Source: Cyanoderma ruficeps
Lineage: Eukaryota; Chordata; Aves; Passeriformes; Timaliidae
Assembly: GCA_008694505.1 (NCBI GenBank)
Contig: VZDJ01000090.1
Coordinates: 1,543,521-1,607,520 of the forward strand
DNA: 64,000 nucleotides
Direction: 5' to 3'
Position numbers and translations under genes: made by a program. Below the pieces are notes generated by a model. It was not told where the DNA came from and ran no database searches. It worked only from the letters and a program-made list of their open reading frames with translations. Below, piece after piece: positions 23,690 to 35,900 of this stretch. Numbering within the stretch: the stretch's first letter is position 1; every line of letters starts with the position of its first letter.

Positions 23690-25800
23690 AACATATGACA
23701 TCAACCTCAGGAGACTTTACAAACCAAAGGGTGTTACCAGAAGGAGAGACTACTGAAAAACAAACTTTAATCCCTACATTGAATAAATTTATAAGCATGT
23801 CTTGCTTTTGCCAGACATTCCTATTCAGTCTACATATTTTTTCCATGCAAAAAACACATTCTTACAAATCATTGCAAACCAATTCAATTAACAAATCTGA
23901 AAATGCTCAAAATCAACTTCAATGCCAAACAAACCCCACAAAAGTCTGCCTTCAGTCTCAGTTCCACCTCTCTAGAACTCAGAAGACTGTGGGGGAGATT
24001 TGCCTGTATTTATATCCTGCAGGGCACCACCTTGGTAATTTTCCTCCCCTCCCTCTTGAGTGCCTCCTTTGCTGCAAAAGAATAGGATGCTTCCACACCA
24101 CTCCCACTGAAGAGGAAGGCACTGGATGCAGTGAGGTCTGAGCCTGGATGTGGTACTGCATCCCTAAATTCTCAGAGAATAAATAATTCTCTCTAGCTGC
24201 ACATGCTTGTGCAATACAGTGCCAATACTGTGCCAATATTGAAGGTAGAAAGCATTTAAATTAAATGTAAATAGCAGGATAAGCAATTTAGAGTGGTTTG
24301 AGGTGGGGACTACTGTTGTACATTTTCTGGATACTGGGCTTCCCCATTTTAATGTGGGTTTCTCACTCTGTGTAAGATCAGAAACTAACCCCAGGGATTT
24401 TGTATTTGTTCAGTATATTCCAGGCATTTGAAGTGATGAAATTGTTTAATGTACCATCAAAGTTAAATTCAAGCTGCAGGAGGGAAAGTCACACCTCTAG
24501 AAATGTCTTGTGCAAGAGTACCTATTTAAAGCAAGGCTGTTTGTCCCTCTGCAGTGGTCTGTGTCTTTTACTGCTTTACATCTCCAACACACAGGGAAAA
24601 TGCCCAGGTGTTTCACTCCAGGTCTAGCAAAGCTGTTTTTGTAGTGTGAGACCAGGGCAGGGCATAAGCCTGAACCTCCTGATGCCAGCACGGCCCTCCT
24701 GGGTCTGTCAGAACCCACTGGCTGCAGCTGTATTTTCTCTCTCTCACACAGGGGTAGGTTGACATCCCTGCTGAAGCAGGATGATAAAGAGGGAGCTGCC
24801 TTGAGCTACAAGGAAGTTACAAAGTCCAGCAACACAATTAATTAGGCTGAAATCACTGGAAAAGGGATCCCTGATGTGCGGCATAGCTGGAATGGATCTC
24901 TAAAAATGCTTTGTTTCCGTTCTAATGCCACTAACTGCTAATCTCCTTTATTTATTCTATATGGGTTTTGTTCACTCATTAAAGAGTGCCCTGGAGAAAA
25001 GCTGTAGAAGAAGCATCCCCACACTGTTAGTTTTTTAGAGCAAAAGTGGGCTTGCAAGTAACAGGAGGAAAGCAAAACCATTTCAGTTGGAGGAGAAAGG
25101 TTTCTAGCTGACACAGATGACGAAGTTTTGGCAACTGTTTCAATCACAGCATCCTTGAAAATCCGTTCCTTACCCCAACAAAGCTTTAAAAAAATTGTTA
25201 TCAATGCTTTTTTCCTTGGCTTTTCACAGTCAGGACCTTGACATTGTATATTCTTATCAGAAGCTGCTGCAAATTAATTTTGCTCACTTTGCAAGGAAAA
25301 ATAACTGGCTGAATCCTGCTGCTCCAAGCAGCATTCTCTGTAACAGGACTTCCTTTTTGCTTTCAAAAATGAAATAAAATGCTTTAAAGAGGCATTATAA
25401 AACCAGACAACACCACACAACCTCTTAGGATAGAAAACACTCTTCTATGCCAAGCTTGCCTATCAGAATGGCCAAGCTTAGCAAGGGTAGTGCTGATATA
25501 AGAATATGAGTCCCCTTCATAGGGGACTGCAGGGAGATTTACTCCTGCTGTGTTTTGTCCTCTTAGGTACTACTTGGACAAATGCTTGGCTTAGTTTGAG
25601 GGAATTTTCTACATCACTGCATCGCAGCCTTCATCTGAACTGCTGTGTGTGAATGTCAGTGGTCAGACAGCAGCAATTTGTTCAGTTCCAGCTCAGACCT
25701 ACTGGTGCTTCCTGCAGTCTCAGAGATCTTGTATTTTATTTCCAAGAACCCCCTAATTAGGGTTCTTATCTTACAGAATTCTGTACCAGGGTTTAAAAAA
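23690..25800. other. HSD3B upstream region, no element recognised
   Basis: This is AT-rich DNA with no coding exon that I can frame. It should contain the HSD3B promoter or 5' intron, but no TATA box or transcription start can be assigned with confidence. Confidence 0.45.
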
Positions 25801-25811
25801 TGAATGGAACT

Positions 25812-26185
25812 TGCAGCTTCAATCTTTAAGATGTTTTTTATTTTCTTATCTCAAAGTCTGGGTGCTGCCTGACACCAGGCTTCGCGTGCTGGAAAAAACT
25901 GCTGCCAAGACCACCAGGCTTAGTGCTCAAGGTCTTTTAAAAGTTCCTAGTCCAATTAACTCTTAAAACATACTATATTTACAGTTTTGTGCTAATAATC
26001 ACTATCGATTCTAGACACGCAATTTCTACATCAAATACATTCTACCAATGTCTCTGTGCCACTGTCACAGCAGAAGATGGAGTCAAAGGAGAAGCAGAAG
26101 TTAAGACACTGCCCAAAATTCTCCATCTTGCCCTCATCTACTTCCATTCTAAAAACCCAAAACTACAAATTTTCACCCTGTGACA
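25812..26185 (-). mobile_element. LTR-like segment of an endogenous retrovirus (probable 3' LTR)
   Basis: On the minus strand a segment of about 370 bp starts TGTCACAGGGTG and can end in TGCA. An AATAAA signal lies about 25 bases before that end and a weak AT-rich TATA-like stretch lies mid-element. It directly follows a degenerate env-like frame on the same strand (26200-26660), the order expected at the 3' end of a provirus. The wording of the sequence, such as the TGTCACAGGGTGAAAAT start, resembles passerine ERV LTRs from memory. No second LTR copy or target duplication is seen, so the 3' boundary is tentative. Confidence 0.5.
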
Positions 26186-26199
26186 AACTAAACTACTAT

Positions 26200-26690
26200 C
26201 TATTTTAAATCTTTGATGTTTTCAATTCTTCTCTAAGTGTTGGAAGTTTTTCCCATGGACTAAGGTCAAAGGCAATGCTTTCCTGGGGTCCCAGCCAGGG
26301 TCTCGGACCCCCCAGGGCAGTTTGAGGGGTTTTCCTTGTGCCCTGGACTCCAACAAGAGATGACATTTTCATCTCTTGTTTCCTGTTGACATTGCTGGTG
26401 GGGTTGCTGAGTGCCATGACAGCTCCTCCTGTGCACACAAGAGCAGCTCTGGTGTTCCCCAAATGGCACGGAGGCAGATGCTGGAATGGGCTGTACAGCC
26501 CAGAACGGCGCCGATGAGCAGCAAGGCCAAAGTCCACAGACCCCCGACCACCAGGAGCCACTTGATGAAATTCAGAGTTATTGCAGAGGCAGGGGACTTG
26601 TAGACTCAAACATAATTGAGCAGCATTTGAAAAGTTTACCAACTGTGCATTCTGTGTCAAGGCATAGACATTTTTTAGCTATGTTGATGT
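26200..26690 (-). pseudogene. degenerate endogenous retrovirus env 3' remnant (transmembrane region)
   Basis: One minus-strand frame (26369 to about 26590) contains a strongly hydrophobic segment, LLVVGGLWTLALLLIGAVL, followed by a cysteine and a basic/polar tail, resembling the membrane anchor of a retroviral envelope TM protein. A second, overlapping frame (26205-26660) is open for 151 codons but carries no domain. Upstream env, pol and gag are absent, so this is a 5'-truncated, non-functional relic. G+C is higher than in the flanks. The alternative is a chance hydrophobic frame in a non-coding repeat. The adjoining LTR-like segment favours the retroviral reading. Confidence 0.45.
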
Positions 26691-26719
26691 CTTCCTTCCC
26701 TTTGGCTTCATTGTAAAAT

Positions 26720-28685
26720 GAAGCCACCACAATCTGATATTTTTCTGTAGAATGGACTGCATGAATAAAAGCATCATTTTAGAAAATCAGAGCTTGTACA
26801 TTTTGATGAGTGTTGGAGAAATGCTATACATAGACTAAGTGGAGTGCTTAGTATCTGTGCAATGCACCATGCCCCATTCCAGCCACATCCCTGATTTGCT
26901 GGGCCAGGAACAGTTGCTCCTCTGATTTTACTGGTGCTCACTGTGACAGATATTTTGGGGCAATGACTGCAGGTGTTAGAAAATGTATTTCCTTATCCTT
27001 GTCACAAGGGGATAAATGGACTGGGAGGGAGTGTAGTGGAGGTGAGAAGACAGAAAGAGAAATAGTAAAGGGAAAATTCCCAGCCGCATTAGGAGGAAAT
27101 TGTATCAGGGTACTAGAATGATGATATGCAATAACATTGCAGGGCATGGAAGTCTTATAAGATAAAATGTGTTTTTACGGAGGGCAATGCTGTTTGATAA
27201 TGGAATCAGGTAAACTGATTTAGCTATCAACCAAGGTATCCAGAATTTAGAAAGGAAGAACAGATACATTTGTCCAGAAAGAATTTTAATTCAGGAAAGG
27301 AGTTTCTGACGTCTGGCCTGTTGCCCAGATCTATGAGAACTGAAGAAGGGAAAAGCAAAAGCATACTCATTATTTAATTGGACCTTTTGATTTCTAAATA
27401 TAGAGTAATTGTGACCAAAAACACACATGCACACACACACACAAAATTCCATGTTTCGTCTCATGTGAAAAATTAACGTGTTTCTTACCACTATAGCCTG
27501 TAAGCTCAAAATGCCTACATGTTGGCAGCTCTGGGAAAGAGGCTGGACTTTGAGGTGTAGATTTACTCAAGGAAAACTTCTGCCCATTAGGGTGGGATAC
27601 ACTGTTCCCTCCTGGAAACATTTCCCTCTCTTCTAGATATACATTGGCAAGAGGGAAAAAATATTTAAATAATTAATTTCTGGACAACTGTCCTGTATCT
27701 GACTCTGAATAAATACAACTCCTCATAGTGGAGGAGAGCTGTAAGACACTTCAATCACTTCAATCAAGGTATGAAGAAAACCACCTTAGGAGGCCTCAGT
27801 GTTTCTGTGTCTTCAAACCTGACAAAGAAAATATCTCCTATTTCAGTAATACCAAAATTCTTCCAGTAGAATGGAGGAGGTGATTGTAAACATTTCTGAC
27901 ACTATCTCTGAGATCAAAAAGGCCTTCTTGTAGCAGTCATTGCTATACTAGACAGCACATGATTTTGGCAATTAACTAGAAACATTTAGTCTCCCTTTCC
28001 CTTTAGTTTTAGGAAGAACTCAATTTCCTCAGCTGAAATTGATGAGTCACTCATATATTTAAAGGCTGGAGAAATTTGCATCATATGCCAAAGAAAAATG
28101 TTTATGTTTGGATCCATTTTGTAGATGAACTACCCTTGTAAGTAGACTGATCCTCTGTCCCATCCTCCAGGGATGCTGGGAAGTAGCAGGGTTTGATTAG
28201 TCCTTAACCTACATGTTTACAATCTTCGAGGATAGTTTTTTTGTAAGATTTAACCTTGCTTGAATGTGTATCAGACATACAACAAATAAGTACATAAAGC
28301 AGAACTGGGTGCAGACAATGGGGCATGAAACTTTGGTGGGCATTGGCTCGGCCCTAATCCAGATCATAGAAAACTTTCGATGTTTTGGAAAAACTGGGCT
28401 TGTTGGACTCTCATCCTGACCAAACTCTGTGACCTCCCACTTTAATTTCACTCACCAAATATCTTTGTTTTTCACTCAGAAAATGCTTTATTGCAGCCTT
28501 TCACAGAGATACACGTGCTGCCTCTGCAGCTGCATGTAGTTGATCATGGCAGCACAGTGGTATGGCGGGGTAGAGATCTCATGTGCAGGTCTTGTTTTAT
28601 GATTCTGTGATATCCTCAGATAAAAGCAGATTTTTTACAGATTAAAGGCAGGCTCTGGAGATCTCTGTGCCCACTTCTTCTCACA
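26720..28685. other. intergenic DNA between HAO2 and HSD3B
   Basis: No exon or clear mobile element is recognised. A short CA microsatellite lies at 27420-27444. Open frames are short and lack conserved features. Confidence 0.5.
27420..27444. repeat. (CA)n microsatellite
   Basis: A CA dinucleotide run of about 12 units is interrupted once by TG. Confidence 0.9.
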
Positions 28686-28689
28686 GCAT

Positions 28690-28970
28690 TGTCAGAGAGG
28701 TTGCTCTGGACCTTGCCCAGAGTTTGCCCCGACGAGCTCTGAATAGCTCTAACAATGAAGGTTTCACAAACCCTGTGTTGCAGTGTCTGACTGCCCTCAT
28801 GGTGATTTTTCCCCCACTGATTTCTACTTGGAATTTTCCTCATTGCAACTTGTGCCCATTGCCTTTCACCCTTTTGCTGCACACGTCCAAGAAGTTGTCC
28901 TGGATCTTCTCCAAAGTAGTAAAAGGCAGAGATGTGGTCACCCCTCCCCCTGCCTTAGCCTTCACAGGAC
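28690..28970 (-). mobile_element. CR1 LINE fragment, antisense
   Basis: Read on the plus strand, this matches the reverse complement of the CR1 3' region in order. It shows 'agagaggttgctctggacctt', 'tgactgccctcatggtga', then 'cttgtgcccattgcc'. It is 5' truncated and diverged. The element therefore lies on the minus strand, the same orientation as HAO2 and HSD3B. Boundaries are approximate. Confidence 0.7.
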
Positions 28971-28974
28971 TGAG

Positions 28975-29855
28975 CACTCCCAGTGTCTCATTCTCTTCTT
29001 GTACATCCTTGAAATCCATCAATGTGTGCGATGTGGTGTAATTCCCAAGTCTTATCTGCTGGGCTGTCAGTCTGCCGACAAGGTTTATTGTTACTGGAAC
29101 ACAGGAAGGCCTCTGTGTGAAGGCCTCTGGAAGACCACTGCAGACACTGTTATCTCTGAGAGAAATTAAAGCCTAAACAGAGTGAGCAAACAGGGTTAGC
29201 TTCTCCCTTCTGCCTCCTTCAGGCTGATTTAAAGTAGGCTTTATGCAAAAGGTCACCTTTTGGTAGCGTGGCTCCCCCTGGACCTGCCAGGGAAACGGGG
29301 ATCAGGGTATCTGCTGGCTCCAAAGCTGGGGGAGACCAGGGGTTTGCACCACTGAGAGCTGGCTCTTTGCCCCACAGCTCTGCTCCACTCCCTCACTGCT
29401 TTGCATTTAGAAGCAGCGGGCAGGAACTGCCCCCACCTTCAAAGGGTGGCTGGGGGGTCTGGTAGCTGATTCATCTTGTTTCCATATCTGTTATGACTAC
29501 AGCCAGGAAAAGCCAAATCTTTGGAAGACAGCGGCCACAACACTTACTGTTCCAGAGCAGGAGAGGTATGTGGATTGGGTTGCAGTGAGACTTGGCAGGA
29601 CAAGTGGAAAAAGCAAGGCACAGGGTTTTCCATGTCTGGCTGTCCAGTGCGGCAGAACTTCAGAGGAAGACCCAACATAGGTAAAGCCATAAAACAGCCA
29701 GTTTAAAGCAAATTTAAGCAGTTAACAATTACCCAAACTGTTAAGTTATTCATTGGTTTCAATAAAAGCTGAGCACAGCCTTTGCTAACACAGAGCCTTT
29801 TCTAATCTCTTTAGAAGTTTTCAGATGGCCTTATGAGATTCATATTGCACCTCCT
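28975..29855. other. intergenic DNA just downstream of HAO2
   Basis: A somewhat GC-rich patch lies at 29265-29460, but no exon with paired splice sites or a recognised product is present. Confidence 0.5.
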
Positions 29856-29857
29856 TT

Positions 29858-29863
29858 TTTATT
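29858..29863 (-). promoter_or_regulatory. probable poly(A) signal of HAO2
   Basis: An AATAAA on the minus strand lies about 63 bases past the HAO2 stop codon, giving a short 3' UTR. Assigned by position only. Confidence 0.5.
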
Positions 29864-29925
29864 TTCAGCCTGGTTGGGACCTTAGCTTCAGCTGCCTCTT
29901 TTTGGTGGGCATGGCAGAAGGCTGA

Positions 29926-29981
29926 TCACAGCTTTGAGAGCTGAACCAGGTGTGGGCCAATCTCTGAGACGTTGGCACAGC
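29926..29981 (-). CDS. HAO2: HAO2 coding exon 7 with peroxisomal targeting signal
   Basis: The acceptor catttattgcag precedes 29981. The exon completes a glycine codon and then reads [17 protein letters not shown] and TGA (29928-29926). It aligns with the human tail CRSVAEINRNLVQFSRL. The C-terminal SKL is the classical PTS1 tripeptide. This exon is too short to be found as an open frame and was located by its acceptor and tail homology. Confidence 0.92.
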
Positions 29982-32900
29982 CTGCAATAAATGAAACATT
30001 GGTGAGAGAGAAAGGTCTGTGGAAGAAGCTTGGACACCCTGCTGCTCTGAATCACAGTCTTGTATGAGCCAGGTTGGGATAGGTTGGTACTTCAATATCC
30101 CCACTCCTCAGTGGCATCTTCAGCCTTGAGGTTCAGCACTGGAGTCCCCCCACAATAAGAGTTAGAAACATGAAAAAATTATTTTTATAACAAGCTGAGC
30201 AGGGTGCAATCTGATCCAGTCAAGTCAGCAGAAAAACACAGAGAAAAGACAGGGGTTGCTACAGGCCAAATTGCCAGAGGTAAAGACTTGCACTGCCCTT
30301 TCATTTGGACAAATATGGGTGGAATAGGGGTGCTGGTTGACAGCTGGTTGAGCATGAGCCAGCTGTGTACCCAGGTGGGATGCTGACATCCTGGCCTGTG
30401 TCAGCAATGGTGTGGGCAGCAGGACCAGGCAGTGATTAATTGTCCCCCTGTACTGGGCACTGGTGAGGCTGCACCTTGAATCCTCTGCTCAGGCAAGGTT
30501 TAGATTGTATATTAGGAAAAATTTCTTCACAGGAATTTTATCAAGCACTGGAATAGGCTGCCAAGGAAGTGGTTGAGTCACCAGCTCTGAATGTTTTTAA
30601 AAGACACATAGATATGGCAGTAAGGGGCATGGTTTCATGGTGGAATTGGGAGTGCTGGGTTAACAGTTGGACTCGATGATCTTAAAAGTCTTTTCCATCC
30701 TAAGAGATTGTATATTTCAACAAATTTCACAGCCTCAGCAAAGAGATCCCAACCTGCTACTCTTGCTGAATCCTGTGCCCTTTTGCACATAAAGAACTGT
30801 AAAAGTCTGCTGGGAAAAAAACCCAGGAATCTTTACTGGTTGAAAAAGTAACCCATAAAACCACACTATGGCCAACAGGATTTCAGCTGCAGTCTCCCAG
30901 TCAGCGTTGCTATCCACTTGAGTTCTACAGATCATAATATATAGAATATCCTGCATTGGAAGGAACCCAAAAGGATCATCAAGTCCAACTCCTGGCCCTG
31001 CACAGGACACCCTTAGAATCACACCATGTGCCTGAGAGCACTATCCAAATGCTTCTGGAACTCTTTCAGGTTTGGTGCTCTGACCACTGCCCTGGGGAGC
31101 CTGTTCCAGTGCCCACAACTCTCTTGTTCAAGAGGAAAACTGGACCTTGCACTGGGCTCTGCAAATCTGCTGTTTGGTGAGGGGGTCAAACAAGGCAGCA
31201 GGAGTGAAAATGCAGAGTGAGAGTGAAAGCTGGGAGGAGACACAAAGGCTTTTAAAACGTGTAATGACCTACAGACTGTATTCTCTAACACACAGAGAGA
31301 AAAACTCTGCCATTTTTCCATTTTTAATGAACTCTTCATGCAGAAAAAAATCAGTTGCATTTTACCTTGATAAACACTAAATAAATACTGGAAAACATAT
31401 ACTGCCATTCCCAGGAGATTCCAAGTTTTGCTTGGCTGTACTTAGCAGTTTTGTGCCTCTTTACTTGTGTCACAGAGCTGCTCTGACCTACTCCCCCCCA
31501 CGCAAACTTCATTGCTGTGACACCTGGAATGCCAAATGGTTTCACAGGAAGCAGAGAATGTCAAGTATAGCAGCTAGAACTACCACAGCTCCTGTGGATT
31601 CCCTTCTGTGACCCATCCATTACACTCCTGATTTTATAGGGCTTGCATGCAGAAATATCATAACACCCATTACAAACAAAATACTTACCAGCTAAGGCCA
31701 TAGACAAGCGAAACTCATCCTGCAGAATTCTCAACACATCCTGAAGGCCTTCTTCACCCTGCACCAAGAGAGAAAGCAGTCAGGGTAAAAGCAGCACTGG
31801 CACACAGCAGTGCTGCAGGATGCCTGCACCCTGACAGCTGGGATAGTCCCTAAGTTTGTGCCAATTCTAGTCTCTCATGCAGATGAATGATTAAAATGAT
31901 ATGATGGATGTGCTTAGAGTTCATCACAGATTGATTTAGATGCTTTTCCTTTTGGAATACATCTGAACAGGGAAAGAAAACAAAGCTGTTTTTCACTTCT
32001 GACATAATGTAGTCAGTTCTTTTTTTTTAGCTTTCAGTTTTCCCCCACCAATGGGCTTGTTATTTAAAATCTCAAGCCTTACCATGCTGACAGGTTTTAA
32101 TGACGTAATGAGAGTTTTATATATGTTACCACTCCAGAAATTGCACTTTACTCAAATACTAGACTGAATCTCTAAAAAATAATAGACTATGTGTTTTTCT
32201 CTGTGTAAGTGACACCAAGCTCAAAAGTCAGTAAAATATATAGAAGATTTTGATCTTACTGTAAAACACTGGAGAATTTAAGATTTTTTTCCTCTTAATT
32301 TTCTTTTTTTTATGTCTTGCAATAATGAATGCTTTGGGTGCAGATAATGTTAGCACTTGTTTATGCCCTTCCTCTACTGTATGCTTTGGTAATGCCACTG
32401 AGATACATCTTTAGGTATACCCTATGGAATATAATACCAAAGCACAACTGAACACCCCCCACTCCCCCCACCTCCAAATCCCATCTCCTTTCTGTTTCCA
32501 TTGTGGGAAAAGTGTAGGCAACTCACAGGAACACATTTTTTCATCTTAAACCTTTTTTTTATGTTTACTAGCAAAAGAAACAGTACTGCCAACTCTTACA
32601 GGTTTTTTCAGGTGATTCAGGTGATTTCTTGCTCAAAGCCTTACTACTGGATCAGTAAGGGAAAGAAATGTGTCTAGGCCATAAAAAAAGAATATCTTTT
32701 CTTCTAGAGAAAAGTTTTGAAAAATTCCATCCAGAGTGTAAAAAGAAAAAAAATTAGCAAAAAACATCAATGGTATAATAATATTTTAATTATATTATGT
32801 TTGCCTCCTGCATCAGAGGCACCCTGGATCATAGAAATATGCCTGGAGTTGAGAAGCAGCAATGCTGAACTGAACTGAAATAGCAGTGGAAAGCCCAGGC

Positions 32901-35900
32901 ACCTCCAGGACACAGTATTGCTCAGCCTTGTCCAAAATATTTCAGCAATCAGTGGGATGGAATTCTATATATATTTCCAAAGAATTCATAGCACTGCTGT
33001 GGAATTGTTCTACCAAAACCATGTATTGTTCCCAAGTATTTGCTGAAAGCAAACAAAATTGTCAGACTCATCTTTCTGGCAAATAAGCCCAGCTCCAGTT
33101 TTCAAAAGCACTGATGGTCCTGAGTCCTAAAGTATTTTATCACCAAACTGCAACAAGAAATAAGGTCCCCAAAACAATGCCATCAACTTCAAAATCCCAC
33201 TGTTCAAAATGCCAGGAAATAATGAAATTCAGCACTGTTTTTAAATCAGAGGAAATGTCAGAGTTTCATTCAATTTGGGGTGATTCCACTTCAAATTCAG
33301 CAAAATAAAATTTAAAAATATATTCTCCACCAGTGAATACCCTGTGACTTCAGCTGGAGAGTGTGAGAATCAGGCAGATGAACTCAGAGCTCCTTACCCA
33401 CCTTGTAAGCCAGGCCCCATAAAGCTGGTCTTCCAATAAAGACGCATTTTGCTCCCAGTGCCAGTGCTTTTAACACGTCGCTTCCTTTTCGTATCCCACC
33501 ATCCACATAAACTTCGACTCTGCCTCGTACTGCCTCCACAACCTCAACCAGAGCATCAATCTGCAAAGAAGAAGGCAGTCTCACCTTCAGGGCAGCTTTT
33601 GATCCCAAGAGAAGGACGATATATTCCAAAGAGACAGGCAGGGATGCAGTGCTTTAGTAGGATATCTTCTCAAAACGAAACGTGACAATGCATCACAAAT
33701 AGCTCAGCACAAGGAGCTGCAGAATAAAGTGAAGCTCCCTGTTCTGTTTTCCATATACTTAATGCCATTTTCCAGTGCTTTGCTTATGCTCATATTCTTT
33801 GCTATCTCTTTTGATTAGTGAAAAAGTAACATTTTCACTAGATTTATGAAAGATTTTAAATATAAATTTCAATGGGAATAACTGTCATCAATATTTTACT
33901 TTCATTTGAGACAAGGATGAATAATACAGCTGTTTGCAAAAAAGGCTGATGTCAAACCTCTACTGCTCAAACTACCTAACCTTACATTTCAACTTAATCC
34001 TGGTGACCACTTGTTGAGTGCTTCCTCTAAAGCATCTGTGAAGGGTTTCATTTGCTGTGTAGTACAGTCAGTCATTTCCTCCAGGTTAAGTCTCCTGATT
34101 GCCTAAGGTCTTTTCTGTAGAATTTAGCATGGAGTAGAGCCTTGGATGTCATTGTGGGGCAGCACCACACAGAGATGCTGGCTCTGGCCCCAGAGGCAGT
34201 ACAACCAGGGGCAGGACATTGAACTGGACATAATTAGCTCTCCTTCACAGCAAAACCAAAAGGCTCTTTTCTGCAGTGTCTTATACCTTTTTGCCTTCTT
34301 TTAATCTATTTTTTTTTCTGAATTTCAAACTGAAAACCTTTAGGCTGAAATTTTCTATGACTAGCTCAGCAAGAGCCAGGCTTGGCACCAGAAGAATAGC
34401 AGAGCCCAACTAGGTATCAGCTGCCTGGTCTGTGTACGTAAAACAACTTTTAGGGTAGCAGAACAGTTTAATGTCGATGTCATTTCTGTTATTATGCCTT
34501 TAGCATTGAGTTTATTAATTTTTTTATTCATTACCGTCAGCCTTGACGTAGACTAGAAGAGAATTCCCTGGTCCCTATTTTTATTTAACAAAAGAAAACC
34601 GAGAAAAGAAAGTTCATGAGACACTGTGCAATGCAGAACTGTAAAATAAGAGCGATTGGAAACACTGACAGAAGCCAAATTAAGCCAGTGAAATACACAC
34701 AGGTCCAAACAGTGCATGATTTCTCAGTACAAATTAAAAAGCAGGGGAATTTTTCTTCAGATAAGTTATCCTTTTTCTGGCTCACGTAAGTCAATAAATT
34801 CCCACTTAGACTTGAGCGTGTAAATACGCAAGCAGACTTCTCACTAAATCTAGCTGCATTGTTTTGCATGTTTTGACAGATGTGAACAATGAGAATACAT
34901 TATGCTCTCATTTGTACAATTTTGGTTCCAGAGCTTTGTTTCCTTTTTGCTGCAGTGCGCAAAGAGTTTGAGTGCACTGCATCAGCTAATGGAGACACGG
35001 GCAGGAACTCTTCCTGACTTAGGCCAGTGGTCTATCTGCACTTTTGTGGGTCCTGTGGTACTTACAGAATGCTCCCAAGAAGCTGAGGAAATACTTCAGT
35101 GGGTAGCCCCCATGCCAAGGCATGGATCTCACCAGTTTAAAGCTAAAATATATCTGCACACACATCCATGGCCACCGGACAAACTCAAGTCCACCAGAAG
35201 TGTACACACAAACCTGGGCATAGAGATACCCAGGTTAATGCAAACATGCAGACCGTAAACAGGGAAAATGTGAGACATCCATTTTCTCACTTACAGTGGC
35301 AGGTCCTTCATCCAGTTGCCTTCCACCATGATTGGACACAATAATTCCCTGAACTCCGTGTCTCACTGCCAGCTCTGCATCTTCTCTTGTCAAGATGCCT
35401 TTGATGATGATGGGCAGGCGTGTCAGGCTCCGCAGCCAGTAGATGTCATTCCAGGTGACCGAAGGGTCCAAGCTGTTGGGTGGCAGCCCATACTCAGAGC
35501 AGTCATCTCCCTACAGCCCAAATGAAACATCAAAAGGACAACTCATCCAAGCTACAACAATACACAGGTCTCTTGGTGTTTTTCCTTGCCCTAGAACACA
35601 TTAATCAAACTTGCCAACGAACATGTTCATCAGCTCCAAAAATGTCACATGTCTCTGAAGGAGAATAATTACAATGGGTGTGGAGATCAGTGTCTCTAAG
35701 GCAGCTGGATGGGGATTTTGAACACAGAATTCAGTCTGGCAGGAGGTCAAGCCAAGATGCTGCAGAACCAGCAGGGGAGAAGTTACGCCCTGGTACGGCC
35801 AATGCCAAGGCAGCAGTTACCCCGTGGTTTTTGTCTCATGTGGGACATGCCAGCGCAGTGAACGAAAGCACAGGCTCATTTTACAAACCTCAAAGGCTCC

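Larger units (their letters stand above)
29982..31688 (-). other. HAO2 intron 6, with two opposed CR1 fragments
   Basis: This GT-AG intron of about 1.7 kb is mostly occupied by a sense-plus CR1 (about 30310-30720) and a minus-strand CR1 (about 30940-31135). The rest is unremarkable. Confidence 0.85.

Noticed and set aside
25812..26185. AGTT flanking both ends of the LTR-like segment as a target duplication
   Set aside because: If this is the 3' LTR after an env remnant, its upstream flank is internal viral sequence, so a match there cannot be a target duplication. Four bases are easily chance.
31561..31767. Reading straight through the end of HAO2 exon 6 as the C-terminus
   Set aside because: The exon ends at a strong GTAAGTAT donor. 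The true tail, with the SKL signal, is found in a small exon at 29926-29981 that restores frame and homology.
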